From Isoetes taiwanensis (lineage: Eukaryota > Streptophyta > Lycopodiopsida > Isoetales > Isoetaceae): a DNA stretch of 64,000 nt. The notes under the pieces are model-generated. The model ran no database searches. It was given only the letters and a program-made list of their open reading frames with translations, and was not told the origin of the DNA. Every line of letters starts with the position of its first letter. Position 1 is the stretch's first letter. Of the stretch, positions 24,201 through 35,264 are shown in pieces. The stretch lies in contig JAJEKV010000053.1 of assembly GCA_021234155.1 (NCBI GenBank), positions 8,509,424 to 8,573,423 of the forward strand, given 5' to 3'. The position numbers and the translations under genes are program-made.

Positions 24201-24334
24201 AGGAAGAAGATCGTTCGAGTACATCCAGTTTTGAGAGTGAAGCTGAGGATGAAGGCTCAAATGATCAGGGATTAAATGAGTCTGAGGATGAGATGCATCC
24301 TGATATTGCTGCAAAATGTAAGTTTGTCCGATGA
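21209..24334 (+). pseudogene. DUF7869-type transposase of T1, frameshifted
   Basis: DUF7869-family protein, a plant and animal group that I take to be RNase-H-fold transposases. The N-terminal part has a Cys/basic block (ATHTKHCCSQRCLLKIGLREL, about 21930) and an HTH-like region (GGHTVCQTAFKLIHALGSRR, about 22100). An intron lies at 22531-22604 (GTAAGC...TTTCAG). The core carries VIDGMDQKKT (first acidic residue, about 22720) and LYLQLDNTTRENKN (about 22960). The VGHTHDQIDQMF block (about 23075-23105) appears only after a 1-nt frame change. Further shifts occur near 23150, at an 8-T run at about 23590 and near 23822. The acidic C terminus ends at 24334. The N terminus from ATG 21209 does not stay in frame with the core. 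Recognisable throughout but not translatable as written. Confidence 0.8.
22531..22604 (+). other. Intron in T1 transposase
   Basis: 74-bp intron with donor GTAAGC and acceptor CCATTTCAG, joining ACTAAAA to ATGAATTG in a continuing frame (TKNELKEKL). Shows the transposase is a spliced eukaryotic gene. Confidence 0.75.
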
Positions 24335-24694
24335 CTCGAACATGTAAAGAACAGAAAGTGCAGGTAATGGGTGTTTGTCAAAATGTCCTATATTTTTGAC
24401 AATTTTGTTCATAATCTTGAATATATCACTTCTTTGTCAATCTATTACCCTTGCTATTTTTTTTATTGCCCTTTTTTTGCTACACTTTATATAAGTAACT
24501 ATTTTTTGTTCTAAATTAGGAGGATGAAAATTGCTATTTAAAATTTTGCTTGGAAGTTATGTTCAATGAACCCCTTAAAAAGGGTACCTAAATTACCTAA
24601 ATTGTCACACCTGTCACAAAAAAACCTTAAAATGGACTTTTTAGGGGAATTTTAGGGAATCTTTCAAAGATTCCTTTTGAATTGCGTTTGAAGC

Positions 24695-24728
24695 AAATAA
24701 GTGCGTTTCATTTTAAACTTTGTTATAT
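24695..24728 (-). repeat. T1 right terminal inverted repeat
   Basis: Reverse complement begins ATATAACAAAGTTTAAAATG. One mismatch in 34 to the left TIR. Confidence 0.92.
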
Positions 24729-26850
24729 CTCATCAACTGTTTTCCTGTCATGGAAAAGTGATGCAAGAAAAGAAACTCAAACAAGCAATAAACCTGCACG
24801 AGTTCCTTGCATAAAATACTGGCACATGTCCCTTCTCTTGTTCTTGTCATTTGCATCTTCAATCATATTGTTATGACAAAAGAACTTGGCAAATTGCACT
24901 TTAACATCTCTTAACTCTGTCTCTATAGAAGCTTCGTATAAATCTAAATGATTATCAAATTTGCTTTTTATTCTGGGATTCCCAGTGGCAAGAACTTGGT
25001 TGTTATGATCCTTAAGGATTGGAGACCAGATGTAGCTTATCAATTTGAAGAGTATGTAAAGATAGGATAGATCTCGTTACAACATTTAATGAGATTCGTT
25101 GGAGTAGAAAGGCGATGTTCCACAATTTGCTGAAAAAAAATCTGATCTCCTTGGAGTTGTTGTATAATCATTCATGTGCCCTGGTCTTTTTGTCGAACAT
25201 ATTCAGACTGTGCTCGTCCTCAATGTTCATGTTGACTTCATTAAAGGTATCCACATTAGTGGACTTGCTGGTGTAGTGGACAATGAAGGGTCTTGGTCTC
25301 ACGTCCCAAAAGCTTGAAGGTAATGTTCTCTACTCTCAAGGATCTTTCATGTTAACTCATCCTGTCTTGGCGGTTACAAGCCCTCCATGTTGTCGCGTGG
25401 CTCCCATGTTGAGGGCTCGAGGATTTGCGACGAAGGTTTCCTTGACCTATTTGACTACCCTAAAGTGCACACACAGCTAATACTACTACAACAATTATTT
25501 ATGTCTACTGACTCTACAATCTATTTATGCCTTTATCTACTCTAATCCCAAATGACCCCCTTGGCATTTGGCACTTTACTAAGAGGTGGGAAATGTACCT
25601 ATTTACTGTCACACGGTGGCAGAGATTTATGTCTATGGGTGTACTTGGTGTATTCGGCTAAAATATCTAGGTAGAATGGATTCCTAGACAATTAATCAAA
25701 GGTATAGTGGGAGACATTTGATGATGGTGCGTCTATAGCGTCATACCAATGTGTGACAACAATTTCTAAGCCCTTGGCAACTAGCTGGGTTGCTAAGAGA
25801 AAGGTCTGATTATACTATCCTTGTATAGACAAGAAGGTACTTAGCAAGATAAGAGCGACAGCTAAGCTAAGATGAATGCAGATGCAGTCTCTATATAGCT
25901 TAAGGTCTTAGTTCTAATTCTAAAGATCTTGTATATCAATATTTTCTAATATGTTTAGTTTAGATTTAATTAAGAATTATATTGGGGAGGTGGGGCAGGG
26001 GGGAGGGCATTTGGGGGGTTTCATCCCTGTGGGTAGGAGGTTCGATTCTTTCTACTGCAGGAATTTTTTTAAGATGAGCTTCAAAATGGATTGAAAAGCT
26101 AGAATGCGTGCTAAGATAATAGAATACACGACAGATAGCTAGAATGTGTATGGGGAACTTTTTATAGTTAAGTTTTGCAAAATTTGTACACAAAACCGCA
26201 TCTTTTAGTTACACCACGCATTTTGATGTTTTGAGACTCTTGGAACCCACATTGGCACGGCGTGACTGGATTGAGCTAGTTCCAGGTCTGTGCAAGTCCA
26301 ATTTTACCAATTTAACAAGCTAACAAGCTAACAGCTAAAACAAATCAAGAAACATACTGGAGTACTTTATTGAGTGATTTCTTGGTTAAATTTAGGTCAA
26401 ATGGTGCAAATCCGGTTACACTACGTGAACGGTCTTTTCGAGACTCTCAGAAATGCATTTGGCGCGGTGTAATAAAAAATTGCTTATTTTTGCCAAAAAG
26501 TTGTCGATTTGACTAACGTAAGATGTTAAGTTGAGTTATTTGATCAAAATCAATCTATCTAGCACTTTACTTCCTAAAAATATGTTCATTCAAAGCAAAT
26601 CTATGGAAAATCCGGTTACGCCGGACGAATGGCCTTTTCAAGACTCTGGAGGAAGGGTGTTTGAGGCAGTCTGATGAAAAATGGGATTTTGACCTAAATT
26701 TTGACTTTTTTGAAGAAAAAACACAATACATTAATTGAAAGGTTATAATATGTTTAGAGTCAAAATTTCATACAAAAAGTTTTTAATTTTTATCTTTTCT
26801 AATCCTACATGCTAAATTTAAATCCTTGGGCATCAGCGTGACCCTTTTTG
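24729..26850. other. Noncoding region with degenerate triple repeat
   Basis: An open minus frame at 25043-24777 (88 aa) resembles no family I know. Around 26190-26260, 26400-26475 and 26605-26690 a motif recurs with heavy divergence: CCGGTTACxC..., then TTTTCxAGACTC, then GGCGCGGTG or its equivalent. These are three copies of an old ~200-bp repeat. A short pyrimidine/purine block lies at 25980-26020. No gene is supported. Confidence 0.45.
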
Positions 26851-27830
26851 CATGGATCGCGCATAGATTGCCCTCTTCAAAAAGTTGTACTAGCCTCTGC
26901 ATCCTCCTACAAAGACCAGACAGTCAGGGGTGTGACTCGGTAATCCGTCCTGAATTCTTGCATGATCTCGCAGAACAGGCGTGCGAAGAGTGCATTATTG
27001 GAAATGCCTGATCTCCTGGAAGACGCGTGCATGCCTCGAATTGGGTTCTTGCTAGACTCTCTTTGGCTCTACTGGTCTTGGAGAAGGGGGTTTGGGCTGG
27101 TTTTGTGGCTTTCCTCCTTTCATGAACTGTGGGATGTGCTACCGGTAGTACCAATCATTGTACCTGCTCCACTGCCAGAGATAGACTTTGTACGTCGCCT
27201 TCTTCGTCTCAAACTCCAGATCCTTCTTGAGCTTGAAGGCCCTCTCCCCCACCTTCTGCTTCTTGGCCACCTTAGGTGGCTTAGACATCCTAGGGTAAGG
27301 CGGTCTCGCATTGGGATCTAAGGTTTCCTCTACTTCTTCTTCCGGCTTCTCTTCTTCGACTTCTTCCTCGAGCTCTTCCTCGACCTCCTCCTCCAAGTCA
27401 GCTGTTGACGGATGAGGCTTTTCGATATGGACGGTCCCCCCCAGCCTATCCTCCCTGCGCTTCGTCTTTGCCGCCTCTCCCTTCTTTCTCTCTCTTCCCT
27501 TTCATCTTCCCATTCCACCACCTTCTCCTTCCTCTTTCTTGAGGGTGCCTATTCCCTATGTTGCTGCCGCTCCTCCTTCTGCTGCTGTTGCTGCCTGCCC
27601 TCACCCCCGGAGAGTGTCCTCTGTGCGACAATCTCGTCCGTCTGCTGAGGCGCTTCCTACGAGCTGCTTAAGGCTCGCTCATTCGTGGAGTCAGAAGTGC
27701 TGGGCTCGGCACCCTCGCCATGCCTCAGCCTTAAGTGCTCGGGGATCTTCTTGCCACTCCCCGAGGCTAGCTCTGCCATGCTGGGCTTCTTCCTGGAGCT
27801 CCTAACCTTTCTCTCGGTGCATTTGGTGCA
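26851..27830 (-). pseudogene. Partial gag of minus-strand LTR retrotransposon
   Basis: Read leftwards from an ATG at about 27780 (MAELASGSGKKIPEHLRLRH), the sequence encodes a Glu/Lys-rich polyprotein start with several stops and frameshifts. The best frame (27396-27139) has a long acidic run followed by PPYPRMSKPPKVAKKQKVGE and TKKATYKVYLWQW. It continues broken to about 26850 (MKGGKPQNQPKPP). Position after an LTR and primer-binding site, and composition, suggest gag. No protease, reverse transcriptase or integrase is seen before the sequence stops resembling it, so the element is truncated. Confidence 0.5.
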
Positions 27831-28345
27831 CATTACATCTTATGGTTAGGGAAATTGATTAACTTAAGCTGGAGATCACCTTAGGCTGGAGAGAGAGGGC
27901 TTAGGGCGAAATTAGAGGAAGAAGGGCTAAAATGGTGTTTAAAATGGGAAAGACGCTCTTACATGCTAGGGAATATTTCATTGCCATTATTATCCCTATT
28001 AATTAGCCACCCTTATTAATGGTTATTTCTTTTCATTTCTTTTAAATTTTAAATTTTTTAATGGTTCTTGGAGTTTTAATTATGAATTTAGAGTATTTTT
28101 TATCAAGATCTCGGATCTAGACGATTCTTCGACCCATTTTGTGTGAAATTTGGTGCCAACGCATAATTTCCATTCCAAATCTACTAGAACGTTCATTGGA
28201 ATTCTATGACCCTACTACTTGGGGGAAAATTTTCTCCCACTTTCGAGGTTCGACGTTGGAATTCTTATTCCATACTTTACTAGGCCGGTTAATCTACTTA
28301 GTCAAGGTTATGGCTAGTTCTAGCTCTTGATCAACCAAGAACATT

Positions 28346-28357
28346 GCTTTGATACCA
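28346..28357 (-). other. Primer-binding site (tRNA-Met type)
   Basis: Minus-strand TGGTATCAAAGC, one base from the Met-initiator-type site TGGTATCAGAGC. It lies one base beyond the TATCACA terminus of the LTR at 28359-29280, in the position expected for a 5' LTR read on minus. Confidence 0.8.
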
Positions 28358-28358
28358 T

Positions 28359-29280
28359 TGTGATACTCCCCACAAGTATACGACGCCCCCGTATATCCTA
28401 TGGGAAATCCCCCATCCAGCATCGACTGCTACATGGGCCCTCCGTCTGCCCCGTTCCTAGGATGGCCAGGATGCGGGTAGGGAAGCACAGAGATGTCTTT
28501 CATGCCCGACCCCTATAGGCTCCTATAATAGCGGAAGCATACTACAAGGTCAGCACTGGCAACAATATAATATAACTAACTACCACGAAGGGTAGCACAT
28601 CCATCCATCCATAGATATATCAAAGATAACAACATATTGTCAAACATATAAGCTCTTATCCAGGCTCAGACTGGTAAGGGAAAGTAGACTGATGGTTGGG
28701 TCTCAAGATAGAGTAGACCGAGGTATAACAACGGCAGAGCTGGTTATAGACAATGGCTAGGGTTGACCACTCCATCCGCCCCTCCTGTGCATACTTTACA
28801 GATGGGCTAAATCAGACTCTGGCGTGACTATAACCTGCCAGGGACGTAGGCTCATGGTATCACCCATTGGGACTACTCCGGGTTGCATCTCCCCGGTCCG
28901 ATGAGGTAGGAAAGGTTGCATCTCCCCTTCTCAGAGAATAGTGGCTCCATTGGCGGCTAGAGGATCGTGGCGATACACGTCCATACCCGACTGAACTCCC
29001 CAAAATAAGAGCTAGGCCGACGCCTGCAACTCTTGAGAGTCAGGGCCACGCCATTGACCTAGGAAGTGTCAAACTTATACCTAGTCCACACGCAGTAGCT
29101 TCTCCATAAGCAAAAGCTTATCCTTCATAAGGAATACAAAGCACCAACCATTACCCCATAAGGAATGCAATTTCATATTAACTTTCATTAAATCCTTTAG
29201 CCATGATAACTTGCCATATTTTCTACATGTGATTCCCTTGGCAAGGTTACTCATACATCCAACACCATGTCGAGGTAACA
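28359..29280 (-). repeat. 5' LTR of minus-strand retrotransposon
   Basis: On the minus strand this runs from TGTTACCTCGACATGG to GGGGAGTATCACA (TG...CA). Blocks match, in inverted orientation and with divergence, the plus-strand LTRs at 29284 and 42588. Examples are ATCTCCCCGGTCCGATGAGG at 28887-28906 and ACTCCATCCGCCCCTCCTGT near 28769. It is thus a related but older family, placed head to head with the next LTR. Confidence 0.7.
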
Positions 29281-29283
29281 AAA

Positions 29284-30811
29284 TGTGACATTCCACGTAT
29301 TTATATGCCTTTTTAAGTATAAATACATGACACGTCACTATGAATAATTAAGGGCACATTAATTATTCATAAGCTAAGGTTAGCTATGTTAATTATTAAT
29401 TATTAAGGTGGAAACCTAACCCAAAACCCTAATTCGAATTTAGAGCTTAACGTAATATTAAAAGGGGCCAAAATATCAAATTGCCACCTGGCCCAAATCG
29501 ATTGGGCAAGGGAGAGTTGCTAACTTGGGATCCAAATTGGGGTCTTATACCCCCATTTGCCCCAATTCGAATTGGGGGAGGTTGGTGGAGGAGGAGCTGC
29601 TGTTCCACCCCGTTCTAGCCAAAAGGATGGAGAACCAGAGAGATAGTGGATCTAGCTATGATCCCAGTTAGAGATAGCTTGGATTCCTAGATAGTCATAG
29701 GACTAACCCTTGTATGCTCAGAAGGTAGCTGGGATTAACCCTTGTATGAATAGATGTATGGTTAATCTCTATTTTATGTTCTATTCGAAGCTATGGATGG
29801 ATGGATGTATAATGATAGTTCTCTTTCTGTTCCTCCTGTGTGGTATGGGTAAACGGGGGGTAGAGACCTAAAGGCCATCTAGAAGTAGAGATGTTCCTAG
29901 TTAGAACCCTTAAAACCCAATAAATGCGGCATGTGCACAAGAGCCAACCTGGCTGTGGATGCTATGATGTAGTTCAGCACCAGATAACGAGTATGATGGT
30001 GAATCGGGGGTGGGGTCTTGTCTAGCGCGACTACAGGACTCCTATAGTGTGCTAGGCTTATAGCCGGTCACTGTGTGTGGGCGGGGTATGGGTCTGACAC
30101 TCTCTGGGCCGGAGGGATGTGCCTATATGGATGCCCTGGGCTCGAACGGGCTGGTGAGCCAGCCTTTAGATTTAGGGGAGTAAGTCGGGTACGGATGCGG
30201 AGGTCACTGAGGGGACACGTAGCACACCCAGGGATCCGTCATGCTCGGGGAGGAGACGCCTCTCTGACCTGCCTCATCGGACCGGGGAGATGTAACTCGG
30301 AGTAGTCCTGTAGGGTGATTCCTTGGTGATTCCTTGGGAGGGCTACAAGCACGTCATAGCATGATTCAGCCTATCTGCAAAGTGTGCACAGGAGGGGCGG
30401 ATGGAGTGAACTATGCTAGCCCTTGTCTTATGCCAGCCAACGCCATGTTATACCTCTGTCTGCTGTTATCTTGAGGCCCTGACCGTCAGTCGCCCCCATG
30501 GAGTCTGAGCCCGGGGTAGAGCCCTTAGTTATGGTGTATTTCCTTTGTTATGTTGGTATTCTGTTGCTAGTTATATTGATGATGATGGGCCACCCTTCGT
30601 GGTGGTATATTATTTATTAGTATTGTTGCTAGGTGCTAACATGTATGTATGCTTCTGCTATATAGGATTCCCATAGAAGGCGTGGGACGAATGACACCTC
30701 TCCTTCACCCGGACACTTGGCCATCACAAGTGGTCCGAGTCAGACGGAGGGCCTTTCCGTGGTGATGGATTCACCATGGGAGGGGAATTTCTCGTATTTA
30801 TACGATGGGAG
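29284..30811 (+). repeat. Direct-repeat LTR, left copy
   Basis: About 1.5 kb starting TGTGACATTCCACG and nearly identical, apart from small indels, to 42588-44128. The alignment is lost after ATACGATGGGAG at 30811. The terminal GTCACA and a primer-binding site are not found here, so the 3' edge of this copy is damaged or misjudged. An apparent small open frame at 30075-30305 recurs in the other copy and is LTR sequence, not a gene. Confidence 0.75.
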
Positions 30812-32404
30812 CATCGTATGGATTCGGGGTACGGGACTTTAATCTAGGATAAACTATTCTAATTCCATAGCTAGTATGTATATTGACCTAATTATGGGAG
30901 GATTAAACTAGTTAGGAATTAAGGCGTGAGTCCTTAGAATCAAGTATGTCAAGTTTTTAGAGAGAAAGAGGTCCCTTGTTCCCACGGGCCATAACTTTCT
31001 CTAGGTAACTCGGTTTGAGGCGATGTTTGCGCCAACGCATCGGGCACGGTCCAAATACCCTAGAGACATCATTTCCCGGCAGTAAAAGGCAAAAAAATGG
31101 GTCAAAAATCAACTCGGGCGCCGCTCGGGTTTGGGCGTCTTGGAATCCTAATAGAAACACGTATAACCGGACCGATGTCCGACCGTATAAAATGCATATT
31201 TTTGCCGTATAAAAATTTTCGTATTTTTTGATATACATAAATTTATATTTTCATATTTTTTGATATACAACTCTGGTAAAGCATTACTTAATCCAATATC
31301 TTTTGTATATAAGCATATCATTATGCTGATTCTTTAAACCTTGTTAAGTAATATTTCACTCGCCTTGTACGAATATTCTACTATCTTTTAATATGACATA
31401 CATCTGAATATCACAATCGACATCCTCGATATCCTCACTACTCTAGTATTTGATACTATTAAGTCCTTCCAACATCCACCATTCCTATCGTGTAAATATG
31501 TAGCATAATAACAGGGGGTTTCTTTTGTATTTTTGTACTTTTTTTCCTAAGGTTTTTATATGATTTCATGGATGTATCTAATGAGGCATACTAATTAGTA
31601 TATCTAGAGTGCGCATACGCTTGAACTAATTTTGATGCCTAATTTTGATGGTAGACCCATATATATCATATATTTCTTTATTATATTCTATTTTCTTATT
31701 GTATCACATTCTGCTATGGAAGGCTCGAGATAACCCATTTTAGGGTTAGGAAGAATCATTTGTGGGTGGATTAAATTGATCATCTGTGCATTCCGGGGAT
31801 CTGCAAAGGGCGAATCGAAGGGCGAATCTGCAAAGGGTGTTTTTATGGTTATGTGTTGGGAACGAAAACGAAGATTTTCAGGGAAGAATCATCTGTGGGT
31901 GGATTAAATTGATCATCTGTGCATTCCGGGGATCTGCAAAGGGCAAATCGAAGGGCGAATCTGCAAAGGGTGTTTTTATTCTGGAACAAAGTGCGAGGTT
32001 CTCTGATTTTCTCTCCTCCTCCTTTCGTATCTCCGGTTCCATGCCTGGGCTGTTTATATTTTTTCGATGCTTCCTTTTTGATGGACTTCCATGCAGAATT
32101 TCCCTGATTCCTTCGGGCTATGTATGTCGTTGTTAAGTTTTGTCTTGTAAAAGTGTCTTATTTCATCCTTCTGGACATTCTTTCTCTCCAGATTCATCTC
32201 AGTCTTACTTAGCTTCTAGTTGAGTATATAAAATTCCTATTCCTGGCATGGGTGAAGGAATGCTATAAGTTTTAACTTCAAACTACGATATTTGCTATTG
32301 AGGTAGTGGTCGCAAGAAGAAAATCTAAAAGGAAGAAGAAGATTTGGGGAATTGAAATGCTTTTGAATTGGAGGTCCGATTAGGCTTGTCGTTTTCCAGT
32401 GGAG
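30812..32404. repeat. Noncoding, with a 133-bp direct duplication
   Basis: Mostly AT-rich. At 31750-31846 and 31883-31979 a 97-bp passage (starting AGAATCAT, containing GTGCATTCCGGGGATCTGCA) is repeated almost exactly with a 133-bp offset. The open frames here simply read this repeat. No gene seen. Confidence 0.7.
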
Positions 32405-32751
32405 ATGGCCGATGAGGCAAAGGCTTAGAGGTAATCTTTGCATTTTGGGCGAGGAAAATTTGATGAAGCTATTCAACATTTCACGGGCACTTAATAGGCC
32501 TTGCTCAGAATAATCATGTCGTTTTTCAAATCGAGTGCGCATCATATGCATCACTTCATAAGTACCGGGATGCATTAGTTGATGCAAAAAAACTGTGGAG
32601 TTGAAACCCGATTGGGCTAAAGGTTCTGGCGAGGCTTGGGGCTGCATACTGAGTGGTCTTAACAAATATGAAGATGCCATTGGTGCTTACAGGGAAAGGT
32701 CTTGAGCTGGAGCCCAACAATGAGGGTTTGAAGTCCGGCCTGTTTTGCTCC
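32405..32751 (+). pseudogene. HOP/STI1 co-chaperone fragment (first TPR domain)
   Basis: Starts ATGGCCGATGAGGCAAAGGC (MADEAKA, the conserved start of plant HSP70-HSP90 organising proteins). It continues with strongly decayed but collinear TPR1 sequence: GKFDEAIQHFT, then HKYRDALVDAKK, VELKPDWAK, then NKYEDAIGAYR and GLELEPNNEGLKSG. Multiple stops and frame changes make it a non-functional relic about 115 codons long. It is a gene-fragment capture or broken pseudogene lying between the two long LTR-like repeats. Confidence 0.8.
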
Positions 32752-33027
32752 TTTGCTTTTCGCTCCTTTCTTTTTGAACGACTGCTTATAGGTCTTCTGA
32801 GCTGCCCACATAATTCAAAAAGAATCGTTTAGCCTCTTAAGCACTACGGCCGAGAGGCAGGCCATATTTCCATTTACGGGTCATTTTATCATTGATAAAC
32901 AAAGAGATTATTTCTTCTTTGCATGCAATTTGCCATACCAGCTTGTTGCTTGATGAGAGCTCTCCTATATTGGTTGATTCACGAAGATAAGAGCCACACA
33001 TTTCGATGATTAATAATGCACACGACC

Positions 33028-33330
33028 CCAAAGATATCAGTCATTTCTTCAGAAAAGGTAGCTGCAGAAAGAGGGAAAGCTATAGGAGATTCGGTAAGAG
33101 TTTTTTTTATGTTCATAAACATCTTTTTTTTTATGTTCATAAACATCTTTTGCTGTTCTGTCTAAGATTGATTACTTGCAGATAGGTTATCAAGTACGTT
33201 TAGAAGGAATGAAAGGAAGAAATACAGATTTGCTTTTCTCTATGATGGGGATTTTGTTGAGGCGGCTTTTAGGAGATCCAACCTTGAGTGGTGTAAGCCA
33301 TGTCATTGTTGATGAAAAACATTGTTTTGA
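33028..33330 (+). pseudogene. DExH-box RNA helicase gene fragment with retained intron
   Basis: An exon piece at 33028-33093 (ISVISSEKVAAERGKAIGDS) with donor GTAAGAG and a second beginning at 33182 after TTACTTGCAG. The second reads [18 protein letters not shown], then [11 protein letters not shown] and [11 protein letters not shown]. This matches the region from motif Ia to motif II of DHX36-like DExH helicases. Motif II is DEKH rather than DEIH. An intron is retained, so it was copied at the DNA level. Only these two pieces are recognisable; the open frame running on to 33604 is not helicase. Confidence 0.8.
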
Positions 33331-33885
33331 AAAGCTGTGTCATTGTTTTGTCATCAGGTGGGGTCTATTTGGTACAGAGAACTATCCACAGACGGATGCT
33401 GCTGAAGCACAGATTGGCCATGCTTCTATAGACTTGGAGGCATGGCTTGAGTTCTCTCATCTTAGGAAGTTTTTGGTGATTGCCATCCAGCTTTTCTGCT
33501 GGCTCATGGGTTTTGGGCTTGGAAGACTGCAGCATCTTTGGGTTTCCCCTTTTGTTTCAAGCTTCTCTAACTGTAGCATGGGCAATGGCTTGCATGCTAA
33601 GTAATGGGGTGAACAGGAAGGGGGTGAAGATGCCTTAGGATTTCCAATTCTTATGGTTAATTGACAACTGCTTTCTTCATCTTTTGAGTTATCTTGCAAG
33701 AGAAGGCAGCGCTAAGTGGGTGCCTTGTACACATATCATGGTCTGTTGTGGAAATGGGAAGAACTGAACCATGCTTGGTTCCTGAGTGGCTACCTCATGT
33801 ATTAATATTGGTATTGGTATAATATTACATATGTCTAATTCTTTGCAATGTTTTCATTCCCATAATTTGAGCACCTCTAGTTTGG
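33331..33885. other. No gene recognised
   Basis: Sequence downstream of the helicase fragment. An open plus frame to 33604 is hydrophobic but unlike any family I know. Otherwise AT-rich. Confidence 0.4.
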
Positions 33886-34558
33886 TAGATTTATGAGGCT
33901 ATGATATACCATCCATCATTAGAGTATTAGGTAATGTCTATATCTACACCCCTACACCATCTTAAAGGCCCCGAAGGGGCCAAAAATTTTTTTAGTTAAC
34001 ACAAACCATTAACACACAACTAACATTATTAACACAAACCATTGCATTTGACACATTTAAATTAAAATCCCCCTTAAACCCCCTTTGGTTTGGGTGCATA
34101 TTCACACGGGGGGTTACGTAGGGCAGCGAGAACCTCAAAAAATTTACAATACATGTACAAAATTAACACCATTAAGTACATTCTCTCAAACCTTATAGTA
34201 TTTTAAAAACTTTAATATACAGTATACAAAAACTTGTACATACCCCACAAACGAGGATCGCTATGTACGGTCCAGATCTTGGAATAAAGGGCAAATATGC
34301 CCATCCGACAGCTCTCGTTGCCCTACGTAACCCCCCGTGTGAATATGCACCCAAACCAAAGGGGGTTTAAGGGGGATTTTAATTTAAATGTGTCAAATGC
34401 AATGGTTTGTGTTAATAATGTTAGTTGTGTGTTAATGGTTTGTGTTAACTAAAAAAATTTTTGGCCCCTTCGGGGCCTTTAAGATGGTGTAGGGGTGTAG
34501 ATATAGACATTACCTAATACTCTAATGATGGATGGTATATCATAGCCTCATAAATCTA
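33886..34558. repeat. Foldback element: 246-bp inverted repeat arms
   Basis: Arms 33886-34131 and 34313-34558 are reverse complements with constant register (positions sum to 68444), no indels and one mismatch that I find (34126). The spacer is 181 bp. The arms contain the small palindrome GGCCCCGAAGGGGCC. A transcript would fold into a near-perfect 246-bp duplex. A diverged relative of one arm and the spacer lies at 52018-52290. Confidence 0.95.
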
Positions 34559-34940
34559 ACACGTGTGAGCGAACTCTAAGTCACGATTCATACTGATTCT
34601 TTCACATAGCCACCTAACTATGTTCATAGTTGCCGCAAATGTATTTCTTCAACTCGTTTACTTGTAGCATATATATGTTGTGGTTTTGACCCCACACTTT
34701 TTAGAATCTCTAATCTTAGTTTGCCTTGATCCTCAAGCGCTCGTCACAAATTCCACAGGGAAAGATGCCACCCTAAGTCCTAGTGGACACGTTTAACGTC
34801 TAGTATAGGAACTCTTATCTTTCCGTATTCATATGGAATGTGAACTAAAAGTTCTATTATACACCCTTTCTCTTTTAGCCTTATGTTTTACCATTAAATG
34901 GTCCTAGTACCCATATACCAACGCGGAGCTACTCCTCGGG
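34559..34940. other. No gene seen
   Basis: Short AT-rich interval between the foldback and transposon T2. Confidence 0.5.
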
Positions 34941-35264
34941 ATATGGGTGAAAGTATGCTGGTGGGTATCAAATAAACGCGGTTCAGCACCCAGCACCAGC
35001 ACCCTTCATACTATTTTTTCCACCCTTCACCAATTGAAGTCTAACCTATTCTATGCCTGTCACTTCACATAGGGCGTACCCATTCTAATCATAACCTGCT
35101 TACCGCCCACCGTAACTAATGAATGTGACCCAAAGGGTAGCGAATTTTGAATTTGTAATTTGCAACCGTGTTCCCTATCTTTTGCTACTCCGGCCAAATA
35201 GCCCGCGGAGAAGAAGCTCGAGAATTTCCGCATTCACTCTAGTATTCTAAAACTCAAACGCACT

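Larger units (their letters stand above)
15346..24728. mobile_element. T1: 9.4-kb TIR transposon with transposase and DNA methyltransferase
   Basis: Bounded by 34-bp terminal inverted repeats (15346-15379 and 24695-24728) that differ at one position, with ATAT at both outer edges (a 4-bp target duplication or part of the TIR; being palindromic it cannot be assigned). Inside are two divergent multi-exon genes: a DUF7869-type transposase on plus (21209-24334) and a ParB-like/DNA methyltransferase on minus (20129-16423). They share a promoter region rich in the palindrome GGTATAAATTTATACC. A 5'-truncated LINE with its own 13-bp target duplication has inserted near the left end. Ends, genes and repeats form one coherent unit, but both genes carry disabling changes. 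Confidence 0.85.

Noticed and set aside
30075..30305. Small conserved protein repeated at 43376-43603
   Set aside because: Both lie inside the duplicated LTRs; conservation reflects LTR duplication, not coding.
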